Of a DNA stretch of 64,000 nt, positions 49,603 through 57,973 are shown piece by piece. Both the position numbers and the translations under genes were made by a program. The notes under the pieces were generated by a model. It searched no databases, was not told the origin of the DNA, and saw only the letters and a program-made list of their open reading frames with translations. Every line of letters begins with the position of its first letter. The first letter of the stretch is position 1. The stretch is from contig DASVDI010000044.1 in assembly GCA_036381175.1 (NCBI GenBank), forward strand, positions 16,360-80,359. The letters are read 5' to 3'. Source of the DNA: JAJUFS01 sp036381175 (GTDB lineage: Bacteria > Pseudomonadota > Gammaproteobacteria > Natronospirales > JAJUFS01).

Positions 49603-50160
49603 TTATTCTTCTCGCACCCGTCGGCTGCGCCACAACACTTCCTGGCCGTTCTCATGCCGCGCCAGCACACGCGCCATCACGAACAGCAGATCCGAAAGAC
49701 GGTTCAGGTATTTCAACGATTCCGCGCTGACTTCCGATTGCTGGCTCAAGGTGAACGCGCGCCGTTCCGCGCGCCGGCAAACGGTGCGCGCAAGGTGACA
49801 CGCCGAAGCGGCACGCCCACCGGCGGGCAGGATGAATTCCTTCAAGGCGGGAAGGTCCGCATTCAGCGCATCCAGAGCCGTTTCAAGGCGCGTCACGTGA
49901 TCCAACGTGATCGCGGAGTATCCCGGCATGCAGAGTTCGCTGCCGAGATCGAACAGCTCGTGTTGAATCTCATCCAGCGTTGACTGCACCGTTTCCGGCA
50001 GGTCTTCGGCGAGCACCATTCCTATCGTGGAGTTCAGCTCATCGACCGTGCCGTAAGCTTCCACGCGCGCGTCGTCCTTCGGCACGCGAGTGCCATCGCC
50101 GAGACCGGTGGTGCCGGCGTCGCCCGTGCGCGTGTATATCTTGCTCAAGCGATTACCCAT
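49603..50160 (-). CDS. Cob(I)yrinic acid a,c-diamide adenosyltransferase, PduO type
   Basis: 185 residues of the PduO/MMAB-type ATP:cob(I)alamin adenosyltransferase: IYTRTGDAGTTGLGDGTRVP for ATP binding, VEAYGTVDELNSTIGM, and CHLARTVCRRAERRAFTL near the active site. It converts imported cobalamin to adenosylcobalamin. ATG 50160 has AAGGAG six bases upstream; the frame stays open further, but the family begins here. It follows btuB by 77 bases on the same strand, so the cobalamin riboswitch upstream of btuB probably controls it as well. Confidence 0.94.
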   Translation of the reverse strand: MGNRLSKIYTRTGDAGTTGLGDGTRVPKDDARVEAYGTVDELNSTIGMVLAEDLPETVQSTLDEIQHELFDLGSELCMPGYSAITLDHVTRLETALDALNADLPALKEFILPAGGRAASACHLARTVCRRAERRAFTLSQQSEVSAESLKYLNRLSDLLFVMARVLARHENGQEVLWRSRRVREE

Positions 50161-50237
50161 GTCGTTCTCCTTCAACCGGCGGAGAATGGAATCCCCCGCC
50201 GGCGATTTCATGCTTTGTCAGCGCCTATCGTCATTCC

Positions 50238-52049
50238 TCATGGCGAGTAGCGCAAGGTCAGGTAGACGCTGCGATCCGCGGTGTTGAAGCCGGCGGCGGT
50301 CTGGTATTGCCGGTCAGTGAGGTTCTCGATCCTTCCCGCAAGTGACAACGCTGGCGAAATGAACCAGCGTACCGATGCGCCGAGCAGGCCATAGCCCGGC
50401 AGCTCGATCGCGTTGAACGGGGAATCCAGACGCGGTCCGGTGGCCAGACCGTGAATGCCGAGTTCCAGCGCGCCAAAGGAATGGACGTAGCTCGCCGTCA
50501 GGCTGCGCCGTGCGCGTCGGGCGAGCTGCGTGTCCGTGGTCACGTCGCGCGGATCCTGGATGATTGCCTCGGCGTGCCAGCGCCAGTTTTCACCGCGCCA
50601 TTCGTGGCTGAATTCAATGCCTTCGATACGCGCATTGGCGATGTTCTGATTGCTGCCTGATTGGGGGCCTGCGAATCCGTCCGGATCCACGAACGCGATG
50701 AGCTGGTCGATATCGTTCCGAAAGAGGGTGACGGCGAACTCGTGATGATCGTTGAACGACTGACGGTAACCGAGTTCCAGGTTGCGCGAGGTTTCCGGAT
50801 CGAGATCCGGATTGCCACCGAAGCCGAAACGATCTGTCGCATCCGGCGCGCGAAACGCGGTTCCCGCCGAGAAGAACAATCGATGGGCAGTCGTGAAGTT
50901 GTGATTCCAGCCGGCATTCCAGGTTGTCTCGCGCTCGAACGCATCATGATCGCTGATACGAATCGCAGCGATGAAACTGTCTTGTTTCCGCGTGTAAACA
51001 TCCTGGAGATACACCGCTTGCGCGTCGGTTTCCTCGTCAAAACCGTCACCGAACGAGCGCGCAATCACGTGGACATCCTCCGCGTAAAAACCTGCGGTGA
51101 GCAGTTGCGATTCGCTGATGTGAAAATCGTGCTGCCAGTCCAGTGTGTTGCGGTCCGTTGTCACGAAATCGCGCTCGCCAAGAAAATTTTCCTGTTGCTG
51201 GTGAATGTCATCTTCGGCATGTCCGATCAGCAAACGCGTGGACCATGCATCGCCCACGGCAAGACGAACATCCAGGCTGCTGGCGGCGTTGTGAAATTCC
51301 TGCGACAACGGTTCGCCGGAAAAACCGAGGTATTCCGTAACGCCTTCGGATTGCCAATGCCGGACTTCGAAACCGGCATTCCCGCTTCTCCACCCCGCGT
51401 AGGCGTTCAGCTGGTCGCGTTCATAACCGCGGTCAACGTCACTGTCGATTCGCGAGGGAAAACCATCGGTTTCATGGCGTCCAATATCGATGCCGTAACG
51501 CCAGTCTCCGCTCACACCGGCGAAGCCGGCATCCAGCGTACGCGTCGCGAAACTGCCTATGGTTGTCGCGACAAACCAGCGGTCTTCGTTCGCACGGCGC
51601 GTGATGATGTTGATGACGCCGCCGATCGCATCGGAGCCATACAGGGTCGAACGCGGCCCTTTGATGATTTCGATGCGCGCGATGCTTTCCAGTGGAATGT
51701 GCTGCAGGGCAGGTCCGCCGATGCTGCCTGGATTCATCTCGACGCCGTCGATCAGTACCAGCACGTGGTTGCTTTCCGTGCCGCGCAGGAACAACGAGGT
51801 CGGCGAACCCGGGCCGCCATTCGAGGCAATGTCGAGGCCCGCGTGCAGTCGCAGCAGGTCGGCTAGACCGGCGCCGGCCGAGCGCTCGATCGTATCGCGG
51901 CCGATGACAGTGGCCGTTGCGGGCAGGCGATTGATGGCGAGTTCGGAACGGGTTGCCGTGATGACGACGTCGTTGAGTTCGGTAACTTCTTCTGCAGCAA
52001 ATGAAGGTGTGGCGAACAGCGCCGCCAGCGGAATGATAATCCTGTGCAT
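50238..52049 (-). CDS. btuB: TonB-dependent vitamin B12 receptor (BtuB-like)
   Basis: 603 residues. A signal peptide (IIIPLAALFATPSFAA) is followed by a TonB box region (LNDVVITATR), a plug domain (TATVIGRDTIERSAGAGLAD, LVLIDGVEMNPGSIGG, IEIIKGPRSTLYGSDAIGGV) and a 22-strand barrel ending YLTLRYSP with the aromatic-rich last strand. The length and the cobalamin riboswitch directly upstream support B12 uptake. ATG 52049 has GAGGAG at six bases. Transport would need a TonB protein; the only one in this window is at 30.8 kb. Confidence 0.94.
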   Translation of the reverse strand: MHRIIIPLAALFATPSFAAEEVTELNDVVITATRSELAINRLPATATVIGRDTIERSAGAGLADLLRLHAGLDIASNGGPGSPTSLFLRGTESNHVLVLIDGVEMNPGSIGGPALQHIPLESIARIEIIKGPRSTLYGSDAIGGVINIITRRANEDRWFVATTIGSFATRTLDAGFAGVSGDWRYGIDIGRHETDGFPSRIDSDVDRGYERDQLNAYAGWRSGNAGFEVRHWQSEGVTEYLGFSGEPLSQEFHNAASSLDVRLAVGDAWSTRLLIGHAEDDIHQQQENFLGERDFVTTDRNTLDWQHDFHISESQLLTAGFYAEDVHVIARSFGDGFDEETDAQAVYLQDVYTRKQDSFIAAIRISDHDAFERETTWNAGWNHNFTTAHRLFFSAGTAFRAPDATDRFGFGGNPDLDPETSRNLELGYRQSFNDHHEFAVTLFRNDIDQLIAFVDPDGFAGPQSGSNQNIANARIEGIEFSHEWRGENWRWHAEAIIQDPRDVTTDTQLARRARRSLTASYVHSFGALELGIHGLATGPRLDSPFNAIELPGYGLLGASVRWFISPALSLAGRIENLTDRQYQTAAGFNTADRSVYLTLRYSP

Positions 52050-52177
52050 ATTGTTCTCCTCGTGCCGCACGCCCGCGGCACGAAAGCGATGGAATTCGCT
52101 GAACGTGGAGGACAAGCACAGGGAGACAGGCGAAGGCTGCACAACCTGTACACAGCCCTCCGCTGCGTCAGCATTCG

Positions 52178-52366
52178 TGCACAAGGCCGGTCTCCGGACT
52201 TACGGGTTGGCGGCGTTGCCGCCGGCTTCATCGCCTTCCCGGATCATTCGATCCAGTGGCTTATCGATGAAGCGCGACCCGATTACCGTTGCGGGGGCAG
52301 TGCCGGAATTGTTCGCGGAGCGAACTCACCGGCTTCCCGTTTGATCTTTCCGTTCGAAAAGATCGC
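52178..52366 (-). promoter_or_regulatory. Cobalamin riboswitch upstream of btuB
   Basis: On the minus strand the conserved blocks appear in order: GGGAAGCCGGTGAGTTC, CCGGCACTGCCCCCGCAACG and GTAA, then AAGCCACTG, GGGAAGGCG and finally AGTCCGGAGACCGGCC. This is the B12-box architecture. Adenosylcobalamin binding should shut down btuB and probably the adenosyltransferase gene behind it. The 128 bases between the aptamer and the btuB ATG would contain the expression platform. The remaining part of the 52050-52448 gap holds no gene. Confidence 0.95.
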
Positions 52367-52448
52367 CAGGTGCGGACGCGATTTTGTGTGCGCGCCGATT
52401 TCAAGTCAAGGTTTGCGCAAGCTGCTAAGCTTTTGCGCGGAGGTAGGA

Positions 52449-53225
52449 ATGCACGAGAAATGGTTGAAAGTCGCGCGTGAAGCCGCGGTCGCAGCGGCGG
52501 ACGTGATCCGGCATTATTACGGGTGCGATATCGATGTCGAAACCAAGGCCGATGAATCGCCGGTGACAATTGCCGATCGCGAAGCGGAACGCGTGATCCG
52601 GGAAATCATCGCCGCAGCTTGCCCGGATCATGCATTTTTTGGCGAAGAGTCCGGCAGAAGCGGCGATGACAACGCCGCGTATCGCTGGCTGGTCGATCCG
52701 ATCGACGGAACAAAAAGTTTCGTACGCCGGCAACCGTTTTTTTCCACGCAGATCGCGCTGATGCACGAAGGCCGCGTTGTCGTTGGCGTGTCATCGGCGC
52801 CGATTTTCGGGGAGGAGGCGTTCGCCGTGCGCGGCGGCGGCGCAATGCTGAATGGCGAAAAGATTTTCGTCAGCAAGGTCGAGAAAATTTCAGATGCAAG
52901 TCTTTCCTCGGGAAACATCGCGAGTCTCGCGAAAGACAGTGAAGCCTGGTCGCGCTACGGAAAGCTGTTGCAGGAAGTGAATCGCGTTCGCGGCTACGGC
53001 GATTTTTATCACTACCACCTGCTCGCGCGCGGCGCGCTGGACATCGTGATCGAATCCGACCTGAACATTCTCGACATCGCCGCGTTAAGCCTGATCATTG
53101 AAGAAGCCGGCGGGCGATTCACGACACTTTCAGGAGGCGCATTGCACGAGAACACGTGCAGTGTGCTCGCAACGAACGGGCGATTGCACGACGATTTATT
53201 GCAGAAAATTTGCTGGAAGGATTGA
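52449..53225 (+). CDS. Inositol monophosphatase family protein (possible HisN or CysQ-like)
   Basis: 258 residues of the Mg2+-dependent, Li+-sensitive phosphatase fold. The metal-binding motifs are FFGEESGRSG, LVDPIDGTKSFVRRQPFF and the late segment LNILDIAALSLIIEEAGGRF, where the usual WD is replaced by LD. The DPIDGTKSFVRR context resembles histidinol-phosphatases of the HisN type more than SuhB, but inositol monophosphatase or 3'-phosphoadenosine phosphatase activity cannot be excluded. ATG 52449 follows GGAGGTAGG at a good distance. It is divergent from the riboswitch-btuB unit and separates the two halves of the B12 genes. Confidence 0.88.
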   Translation: MHEKWLKVAREAAVAAADVIRHYYGCDIDVETKADESPVTIADREAERVIREIIAAACPDHAFFGEESGRSGDDNAAYRWLVDPIDGTKSFVRRQPFFSTQIALMHEGRVVVGVSSAPIFGEEAFAVRGGGAMLNGEKIFVSKVEKISDASLSSGNIASLAKDSEAWSRYGKLLQEVNRVRGYGDFYHYHLLARGALDIVIESDLNILDIAALSLIIEEAGGRFTTLSGGALHENTCSVLATNGRLHDDLLQKICWKD

Positions 53226-53233
53226 TGCGCGCG

Positions 53234-53284
53234 ACCCCCTTTTTTAAAGGAGGTCGTTGGGCGTAAGCCCGACGGGGGGATTTA
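53234..53284. repeat. MITE-like element, copy 2 (CCCCCTTT ... GGGGGGATTTA)
   Basis: CCCCCTTTTTTAAAGGAGG followed by a TTGGGC / GCCCGA hairpin and CGGGGGGATTTA. Its end supplies the TAA stop of btuD on the minus strand. It has the same layout as the copy at 26399-26446. Confidence 0.7.
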
Positions 53285-54049
53285 GCCCGGCTGAAAGAAC
53301 AGCGCATCTTCCGTGACGATCATGCGAACGGGAATGCGATACAAACGCTCGAGGTTCGCCGTCGTCAGCACCTTGTAGGTTTCCCCGTGCAGCAGCTCGC
53401 CATCGCCGAACATCAGTATCACTTCATCGCAGAAGCGCGCGGCCATGTTCACGTCGTGCAGGCTCATCAATACGAGCCGGCTTTCTTCGACTGCGAGCCG
53501 GGCGAAATGCGCGAGCAGTTTCATCTGGTGGAAGATGTCGAGCTGATCGACGGGTTCGTCGAGCAGGATGATGCGCGCGTCTTGTGCAAGCACGGTTGCA
53601 ATCGCCAGGCGTCGCCGTTCGCCGCCGGAAAGTTCATGCACGTCGCGATGTTCCAGCGACGCCATGCCCGTCGTGCGCAAGGCGTCACGCGCAATGCGCA
53701 GATCATCGGGTGATTCCCATTGCCAGAATCCGATGTGCGGATGCCGGCCGATGAGGCAGGTTTCGAGCACCGTCGCCGGGAACGGATCGTCCTGGTCTTG
53801 CATCAGCAGGGCGAGGCGTTGCGCGACACCGCGCCGGCCCAGCGATTCAAATGCTTCTCCGAACAAGGCCATTCGGCCGCCTTCCGCATCGCGCAGTCCG
53901 GCGAGCGTATGCAGCAGCGTGGTCTTGCCGACGCCGTTGCCGCCGAGCACGCCGATGACGCGTCCCGGCGCGAGATCAAGATCAAGATTCTCGCAAACGG
54001 ACTTGCCGGCGATTCGCACGGTGAGGTTCCGCAACGCCAGCGCGCTCAT
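53282..54049 (-). CDS. btuD: ABC transporter ATP-binding protein, vitamin B12 type
   Basis: 255 residues with Walker A GVLGGNGVGKTTLLHTLAGL, the Q loop in LLMQDQDDPF, signature LSGGERRRLAIATVLAQ and Walker B ARIILLDEPVDQLDI, then the H-loop LVLMSLHDVNMA. It is the FecE/BtuD-like ATPase of a class III importer. ATG 54049 overlaps the btuC stop by four bases; the frame stays open upstream but that part is antisense to nothing real. Together with btuC and the BtuF-like protein it would move cobalamin into the cytoplasm. Confidence 0.92.
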   Translation of the reverse strand: MSALALRNLTVRIAGKSVCENLDLDLAPGRVIGVLGGNGVGKTTLLHTLAGLRDAEGGRMALFGEAFESLGRRGVAQRLALLMQDQDDPFPATVLETCLIGRHPHIGFWQWESPDDLRIARDALRTTGMASLEHRDVHELSGGERRRLAIATVLAQDARIILLDEPVDQLDIFHQMKLLAHFARLAVEESRLVLMSLHDVNMAARFCDEVILMFGDGELLHGETYKVLTTANLERLYRIPVRMIVTEDALFFQPG

Positions 54050-55032
54050 ACCGAACTCCGCGAGCGATTCAGCAAATACAGGAACAGCGGCACGCCGATG
54101 AACGCCGTCACCACGCCGACCGGTAACTGGCGAGGCGCGAGCAGGGTGCGCGCCAGCGTGTCCGCCAGCACCAGCAGGATGCCGCCGGCGAGCACGACGC
54201 CGGGCAACAGGCGGCGGTGATCGGCGCCGGCTGTGAGTCTCAGCATGTGCGGGATCACGAGTCCGACGAAGCCGATGCTGCCGCCCTGCATGACGGCGAT
54301 CGCGGTGAAAAGCGAAGCAGCGAGATAAATGCCGAGGTTGAGCCGCTGCACGGGCACGCCCAGCGCGCGCGCTTGCAGGTCGCCTCGCGCCAGCAGGTTC
54401 AGGTGCCGTGAAAACGGCAGCAGCGCAGCCAGGCCGAGGACCAGCACGAGCCACGCGACACCGGGCGACGTTCCATACGAGAGATCGCCCATCAGCCAGA
54501 ACAGCATGCTTCGCAGGCTGCCATCGGGGCCAAGCGCGAGCAGCAGGCTGATCAGCGCGCCCCAGCCAGCAGCTACCACGACGCCCGTCAACAGGAGCCG
54601 TGTCGGCGTCCAGCCGCCCCGCCCGTGCGCGAGCGAGAACACCAGCAGGGTCGAGCCCAGCGCGCCCGTGAATGCCGCGCTTCCCACCCAGAAGCTTGCT
54701 GCGCCGAGCATCAGCATGCCGAGCGCGCCGACGGCGGCGCCGCCCGAAACGCCAAGCACGTAGGGATCGGCCAGCGGATTGCGCAACAGCACCTGCATCA
54801 GCGCGCCTGCCAGCGCCAGCAGGCCGCCAATGGCGAACGCCGTGAGCGCGCGCGGCAATCGAAGCTCGAGCACCAGCGTGCGGTGCAAAAGCTCACCGTC
54901 GCCCGCGAGCACGGCCAGGACTTCCGCAGGATCCAGCGACACGCTGCCGGTCGCGAGCGCGAGCAACATCGCAGCGCCGGCGAGCGGCAGCAACAAGGCG
55001 AACAGAACGGTGAGGGAAATCCGGTGCGGCAT
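54046..55032 (-). CDS. btuC: FecCD-family ABC transporter permease, vitamin B12 type
   Basis: 328 residues with about ten membrane helices: LVLELRLPRALTAFAIGGLL, GALMQVLLRNPLADPYVLGV and SGGAAVGALGMLM, and the C-terminal SIGFVGLVIPHMLRLTAGAD and GADHRRLLPGVVLAGGILLV. These are the standard FecCD/BtuC blocks. Iron siderophore transport is the alternative, but the gene context is cobalamin. Its 3' end overlaps btuD. The rppH gene starts 116 bases away in the opposite direction. Confidence 0.93.
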   Translation of the reverse strand: MPHRISLTVLFALLLPLAGAAMLLALATGSVSLDPAEVLAVLAGDGELLHRTLVLELRLPRALTAFAIGGLLALAGALMQVLLRNPLADPYVLGVSGGAAVGALGMLMLGAASFWVGSAAFTGALGSTLLVFSLAHGRGGWTPTRLLLTGVVVAAGWGALISLLLALGPDGSLRSMLFWLMGDLSYGTSPGVAWLVLVLGLAALLPFSRHLNLLARGDLQARALGVPVQRLNLGIYLAASLFTAIAVMQGGSIGFVGLVIPHMLRLTAGADHRRLLPGVVLAGGILLVLADTLARTLLAPRQLPVGVVTAFIGVPLFLYLLNRSRSSV

Positions 55033-55148
55033 GATCTTGATTCAGCAGAGACGCGGCAATTTAACCACGGTTCGCCGGACGGCCGCAGCCGCGGAATCAA
55101 CGAATACGGTAAGATATTCAAAGACATGAGAATTTTCGAAGAAATACG

Positions 55149-55658
55149 ATGATCGATGCTGATGGATTTCGCGCCAATGTCGGCATCGTGCTGACGAACC
55201 AGGACGGTGAGGTGTTCTGGGCGCGTCGCGTCGGGCAGAGCGGCTGGCAGTTCCCGCAGGGCGGCATCCGGGAGAATGAAAGCGCCGAAGACGCCATGTT
55301 CCGCGAACTCCGCGAGGAAGTCGGGCTGGATCGCGAACACGTCGAAATGATCGGCCACACCCGCCGCTGGCTGCGCTACCGCTTGCCCTCGCAATACCTG
55401 CGCCGCGACAGCCAGCCCTTGTGCATCGGCCAGAAGCAGCGCTGGTATTTGCTGCGTTTCAAGGGATCGGAAAGCGATTTTCGCTTCGATGTCGACGAAA
55501 CGCCCGAATTCGACCGCTGGTGCTGGGTCGATTACTGGACGCCGGCGGAAGAGGTGATTTTTTTCAAGCGGAAAGTCTATCGACGTGCCCTGCGTGAGCT
55601 CGCGCCGCTGCTGTTCGGCACTGAAGGTGCGGGCATATCACGGAACCGAAAAGCCTGA
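55149..55658 (+). CDS. rppH: RNA pyrophosphohydrolase
   Basis: 169 residues. The Nudix box is GGIRENESAEDAMFRELREE followed by VGL, and the enzyme opens with MIDADGFRANVGIVLTNQDG. It removes pyrophosphate from the 5' end of mRNAs, starting RNase E-dependent decay. Other RppH landmarks are WLRYRLPSQYLRRD and the C-terminal VIFFKRKVYRRALREL. The start ATG is at 55149. The next gene, bfd, has its own iron-type control site, so transcripts are probably separate. Confidence 0.95.
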   Translation: MIDADGFRANVGIVLTNQDGEVFWARRVGQSGWQFPQGGIRENESAEDAMFRELREEVGLDREHVEMIGHTRRWLRYRLPSQYLRRDSQPLCIGQKQRWYLLRFKGSESDFRFDVDETPEFDRWCWVDYWTPAEEVIFFKRKVYRRALRELAPLLFGTEGAGISRNRKA

Positions 55659-55691
55659 GCCAGGGGAATCGTACTGCTTTTTGCATTGCCG

Positions 55692-55714
55692 GATTGACAA
55701 TCATTCTCATTTGC
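55692..55714 (+). promoter_or_regulatory. Probable Fur box upstream of bfd
   Basis: The stretch GATTGACAATCATTCTCATT shares most positions with the Fur consensus GATAATGATAATCATTATC, especially AATCATTCTCATT, and lies about 30 bases before the bfd start. Iron-dependent repression of bfd is known in other gammaproteobacteria. Confidence 0.72.
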
Positions 55715-55743
55715 ATCCAGAATTCGACGTACAGGAGGAGTCC

Positions 55744-55959
55744 ATGTACGTCTGCATCTGCAACGCCGTCACCGACAAACAAATCCGAGCCGCCGCCCGT
55801 TCCGGCTGCTGCAGCTTGCGCGAGCTTTCCTGCAAGACAGGCTGCTCGACGACCTGTGGCAAGTGCGCCCGGATGGCGCGCGAAATCCTCGATGACGAAC
55901 TGCAGCGCCTGGATGAAAAGGCTGCGGAAACCTTGCCGTTTGCCTACCCCGCCGCGTAA
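55744..55959 (+). CDS. bfd: Bacterioferritin-associated ferredoxin
   Basis: 71 residues with the four cysteines of a BFD-like [2Fe-2S] domain: YVCICNAVTDKQIRAA, then TGCSTTCGKCARMARE. Bfd delivers electrons to bacterioferritin so that stored iron can be released under iron limitation. AGGAGG precedes ATG 55744. It is directly upstream of bfr and behind a Fur-like site, so release is likely switched on when iron is low. Confidence 0.95.
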   Translation: MYVCICNAVTDKQIRAAARSGCCSLRELSCKTGCSTTCGKCARMAREILDDELQRLDEKAAETLPFAYPAA

Positions 55960-56072
55960 ATCCGAATCATTCTTGTTTCGATTAATTTCCTTATAAAACA
56001 ACAACTTATTGATGTTCTGGCGCCGTCGCGCTAGGCTTGCGTTATTCCGTTTTCAACGCAAGGAGCCCTCCC

Positions 56073-56540
56073 ATGAAAGGCGACACCAAGGTCATCCAGT
56101 ATCTCAACAAGGCGCTGACCAACGAGCTGACCGCCATCAACCAGTATTTCCTGCATTCGCGGATGTACGGCAACTGGGGGCTGAAAGAACTCGCCGAAAA
56201 GGAATACGCCGAATCCATCGACGAGATGAAGCACGCCGACAAGCTGATCGAGCGCATTCTTTTTCTTGAAGGCCTGCCGAACCTCCAGGATCTCGGCAAG
56301 TTGCTGATCGGCGAGGACGTGCAGGAAATGCTCGAATGCGATCTCAGGCTCGAACGCGAAGCGCTCCCGCCGCTGAAGGAAGCCATCGCGCACTGCGAGA
56401 CGATCGGCGATTACGTGTCGCGCGAACTGTTCGCGGACATTCTTGAATCAGAGGAAGAACATGTTGATTGGCTGGAAACGCAGCTTGAACTGATCGAGCG
56501 CGTTGGTTTGCAGAATTATCAGCAGTCGAAGATGAGCTGA
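56073..56540 (+). CDS. bfr: Bacterioferritin
   Basis: 155 residues, full length. Ferroxidase ligands E18, E51 and H54 and the heme-ligating M52 are all present (NELTAINQYF, ESIDEMKHADK), so it should be a heme-containing 24-mer that oxidises and stores iron. An AAGGAG site lies upstream. It follows bfd by 113 bases; that gap could contain a separate promoter, since bfd and bfr usually respond to iron in opposite ways. Confidence 0.95.
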   Translation: MKGDTKVIQYLNKALTNELTAINQYFLHSRMYGNWGLKELAEKEYAESIDEMKHADKLIERILFLEGLPNLQDLGKLLIGEDVQEMLECDLRLEREALPPLKEAIAHCETIGDYVSRELFADILESEEEHVDWLETQLELIERVGLQNYQQSKMS

Positions 56541-56544
56541 TTCA

Positions 56545-56591
56545 TAGGAGCGCCTTCAGGCGCGAACCGTTCGCGCCTGAAGGCGCTTCTA
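56545..56591. repeat. REP-like inverted repeat after bfr
   Basis: TAGGAGCGCCTTCAGGCGCG (56545 on) pairs with the arm 56570-56591 over 22 bases with one mismatch, around a 3-base loop. It is immediately followed by a separate terminator. Located in a convergent gap. Confidence 0.85.
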
Positions 56592-56596
56592 CGAAA

Positions 56597-56620
56597 AACG
56601 CCGCCTGAAGAGGCGGCGTT
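56597..56620. terminator. Bidirectional terminator between bfr and the peroxiredoxin gene
   Basis: A perfect 10-bp stem AACGCCGCCT / AGGCGGCGTT with a GAAG loop, flanked by AAAAA on the left and TTTCCGTTTT on the right, so it works for both convergent transcripts. Confidence 0.88.
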
Positions 56621-56647
56621 TCCGTTTTGAAAGCGTGTCGAAAACCG

Positions 56648-57253
56648 TTACAGGTTCTCCGCTTCCTTCGCCAGGTAATCGGCAACGCCTTTCGGATCCG
56701 CCTTCATGCCGGATTTGCCCTTCTGCCAGCCGGCAGGGCAGACCTCGCCGTTTTCCTCGAAGAACTGCAAGGCATCGACCATGCGCACGAGCTCGTCGAT
56801 GTTGCGGCCGAGCGGCAGGTCGTTGACGACCTGGTGACGAACGAGGCCGTCCTTGTCGATCAGGAACGCGCCGCGGAAAGCGACGGCGCCGTCCGGCGTT
56901 TCAACGCCGAAATCGCGCGCGATCTGGTGCGTGACGTCGCCGGCCATCGTGTAGCGAACCGGACCGATGCCGCCCTTGTTGATCGGCGTGTTGCGCCACG
57001 CGTTGTGCGTGAACTGGCTGTCGATGGAAACGCTGACCACTTCCACGCCGCGCTGCTTGAATTCATCCATGCGCTTGTCCAGCGCGATCAATTCCGACGG
57101 GCAGACGAAGGTGAAGTCCAGCGGGTAGAAGAACACCAGGCGATACTTGGCTTTGGTGTCTTCCAGGAAATTGAAATCATCAACGATGGAACCGTCACCC
57201 AGTACCGCGGCGCAGGTGAAATCGGGAGCCTTGCGGCCGACCAGAACACTCAT
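56648..57253 (-). CDS. 2-Cys peroxiredoxin (AhpC/Prx1 type)
   Basis: 201 residues. The peroxidatic cysteine is in FFYPLDFTFVCPSELIAL and the resolving one in ENGEVCPAGWQKGK, which is the typical 2-Cys form with a YF-like C-terminal extension. It reduces hydrogen peroxide and organic peroxides in the cytosol. ATG 57253 has AAGGAGG at five bases; the longer open frame upstream is not peroxiredoxin-like. Convergent with bfr, so iron storage and peroxide defence genes are neighbours. No ahpF or thioredoxin reductase gene is adjacent. Confidence 0.94.
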   Translation of the reverse strand: MSVLVGRKAPDFTCAAVLGDGSIVDDFNFLEDTKAKYRLVFFYPLDFTFVCPSELIALDKRMDEFKQRGVEVVSVSIDSQFTHNAWRNTPINKGGIGPVRYTMAGDVTHQIARDFGVETPDGAVAFRGAFLIDKDGLVRHQVVNDLPLGRNIDELVRMVDALQFFEENGEVCPAGWQKGKSGMKADPKGVADYLAKEAENL

Positions 57254-57387
57254 TATTGACCTCCTTCGGTTGGTAGTCCGCCGGCATTGAAAACATCCCG
57301 GGGGACGTTTCGCTGCCTTTAGAAGGGTTCTAATTCTAACAGATCGAGCCCGGAGAGTCGGCCCAGAGAATCGGCGATGGGGACCGC

Positions 57388-57810
57388 TCAGAAGGGTTTC
57401 AAGCCCGCCAGCAGGACGATGGCAACAAGAAACACGACAGGCACTTCGTTGAACCAGCGGTACCAGGTGTGACTGCGCGTGTTGGCATCGTTGCGAAAGG
57501 TTTTCACGATGCGCGCGCACCAGATCGAATAGATCGTAAGCAGCACCACAAGCATGAGCTTCACATGCAGCCAGCCCTGCGAGCCGTAGGCATCCCACGC
57601 GTAGGTGGCGAGCATTGCGACGCCGAATATCCACGTCAGGCCCATGCCGAGATGTGTCATGAACAGGAGTTTTTTCTCCATTACCTTGAAGCGTTCCTTG
57701 CCGGCGCTGTCCTCGGTCATGGCGTGGTACACGAACAGCCGGGGCAGGTAAAACAAGCCCGCAAACCATGTGACCATGAAAATGATGTGGAAGGCTTTCA
57801 GCCAGAGCAT
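57388..57810 (-). CDS. hemJ: Protoporphyrinogen IX oxidase HemJ
   Basis: 140 residues with four membrane helices: LWLKAFHIIFMVTWFAGLFY, with the conserved His, LPRLFVYHAM, HLGMGLTWIFGVAMLATYAW and VHVFLVAIVL-type C-terminal helix. The histidine pattern and length match HemJ, which oxidises protoporphyrinogen IX for heme synthesis in bacteria lacking HemG and HemY. It is in line with the peroxiredoxin gene, 134 bases upstream of it. Confidence 0.92.
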   Translation of the reverse strand: MLWLKAFHIIFMVTWFAGLFYLPRLFVYHAMTEDSAGKERFKVMEKKLLFMTHLGMGLTWIFGVAMLATYAWDAYGSQGWLHVKLMLVVLLTIYSIWCARIVKTFRNDANTRSHTWYRWFNEVPVVFLVAIVLLAGLKPF

Positions 57811-57973
57811 GGGCTTTTCCTTGATTTTTCCTTATTGCGCCGCCGGACGTGGCAGCGCTGTTTTTGCGCAAATGATTATACCGTCATGCATCAGCCGTTT
57901 CCCGCAGCGCATTCCAAGCGATGCGCTTTGCGCGGTAAACTCGTCGCTGGTTTGACCGGAAATCTCGTGAAAC

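Noticed and set aside
52044..52448. N-terminal extension of the inositol-monophosphatase-family gene
   Set aside because: The open frame runs through the cobalamin riboswitch on the other strand; ATG 52449 with GGAGG is the sensible start.
53282..54454. Longer 390-codon btuD
   Set aside because: The extra N-terminal part is antisense-like, Arg/Ala-rich sequence overlapping btuC; ATG 54049 gives a normal ATPase with ATGA coupling.
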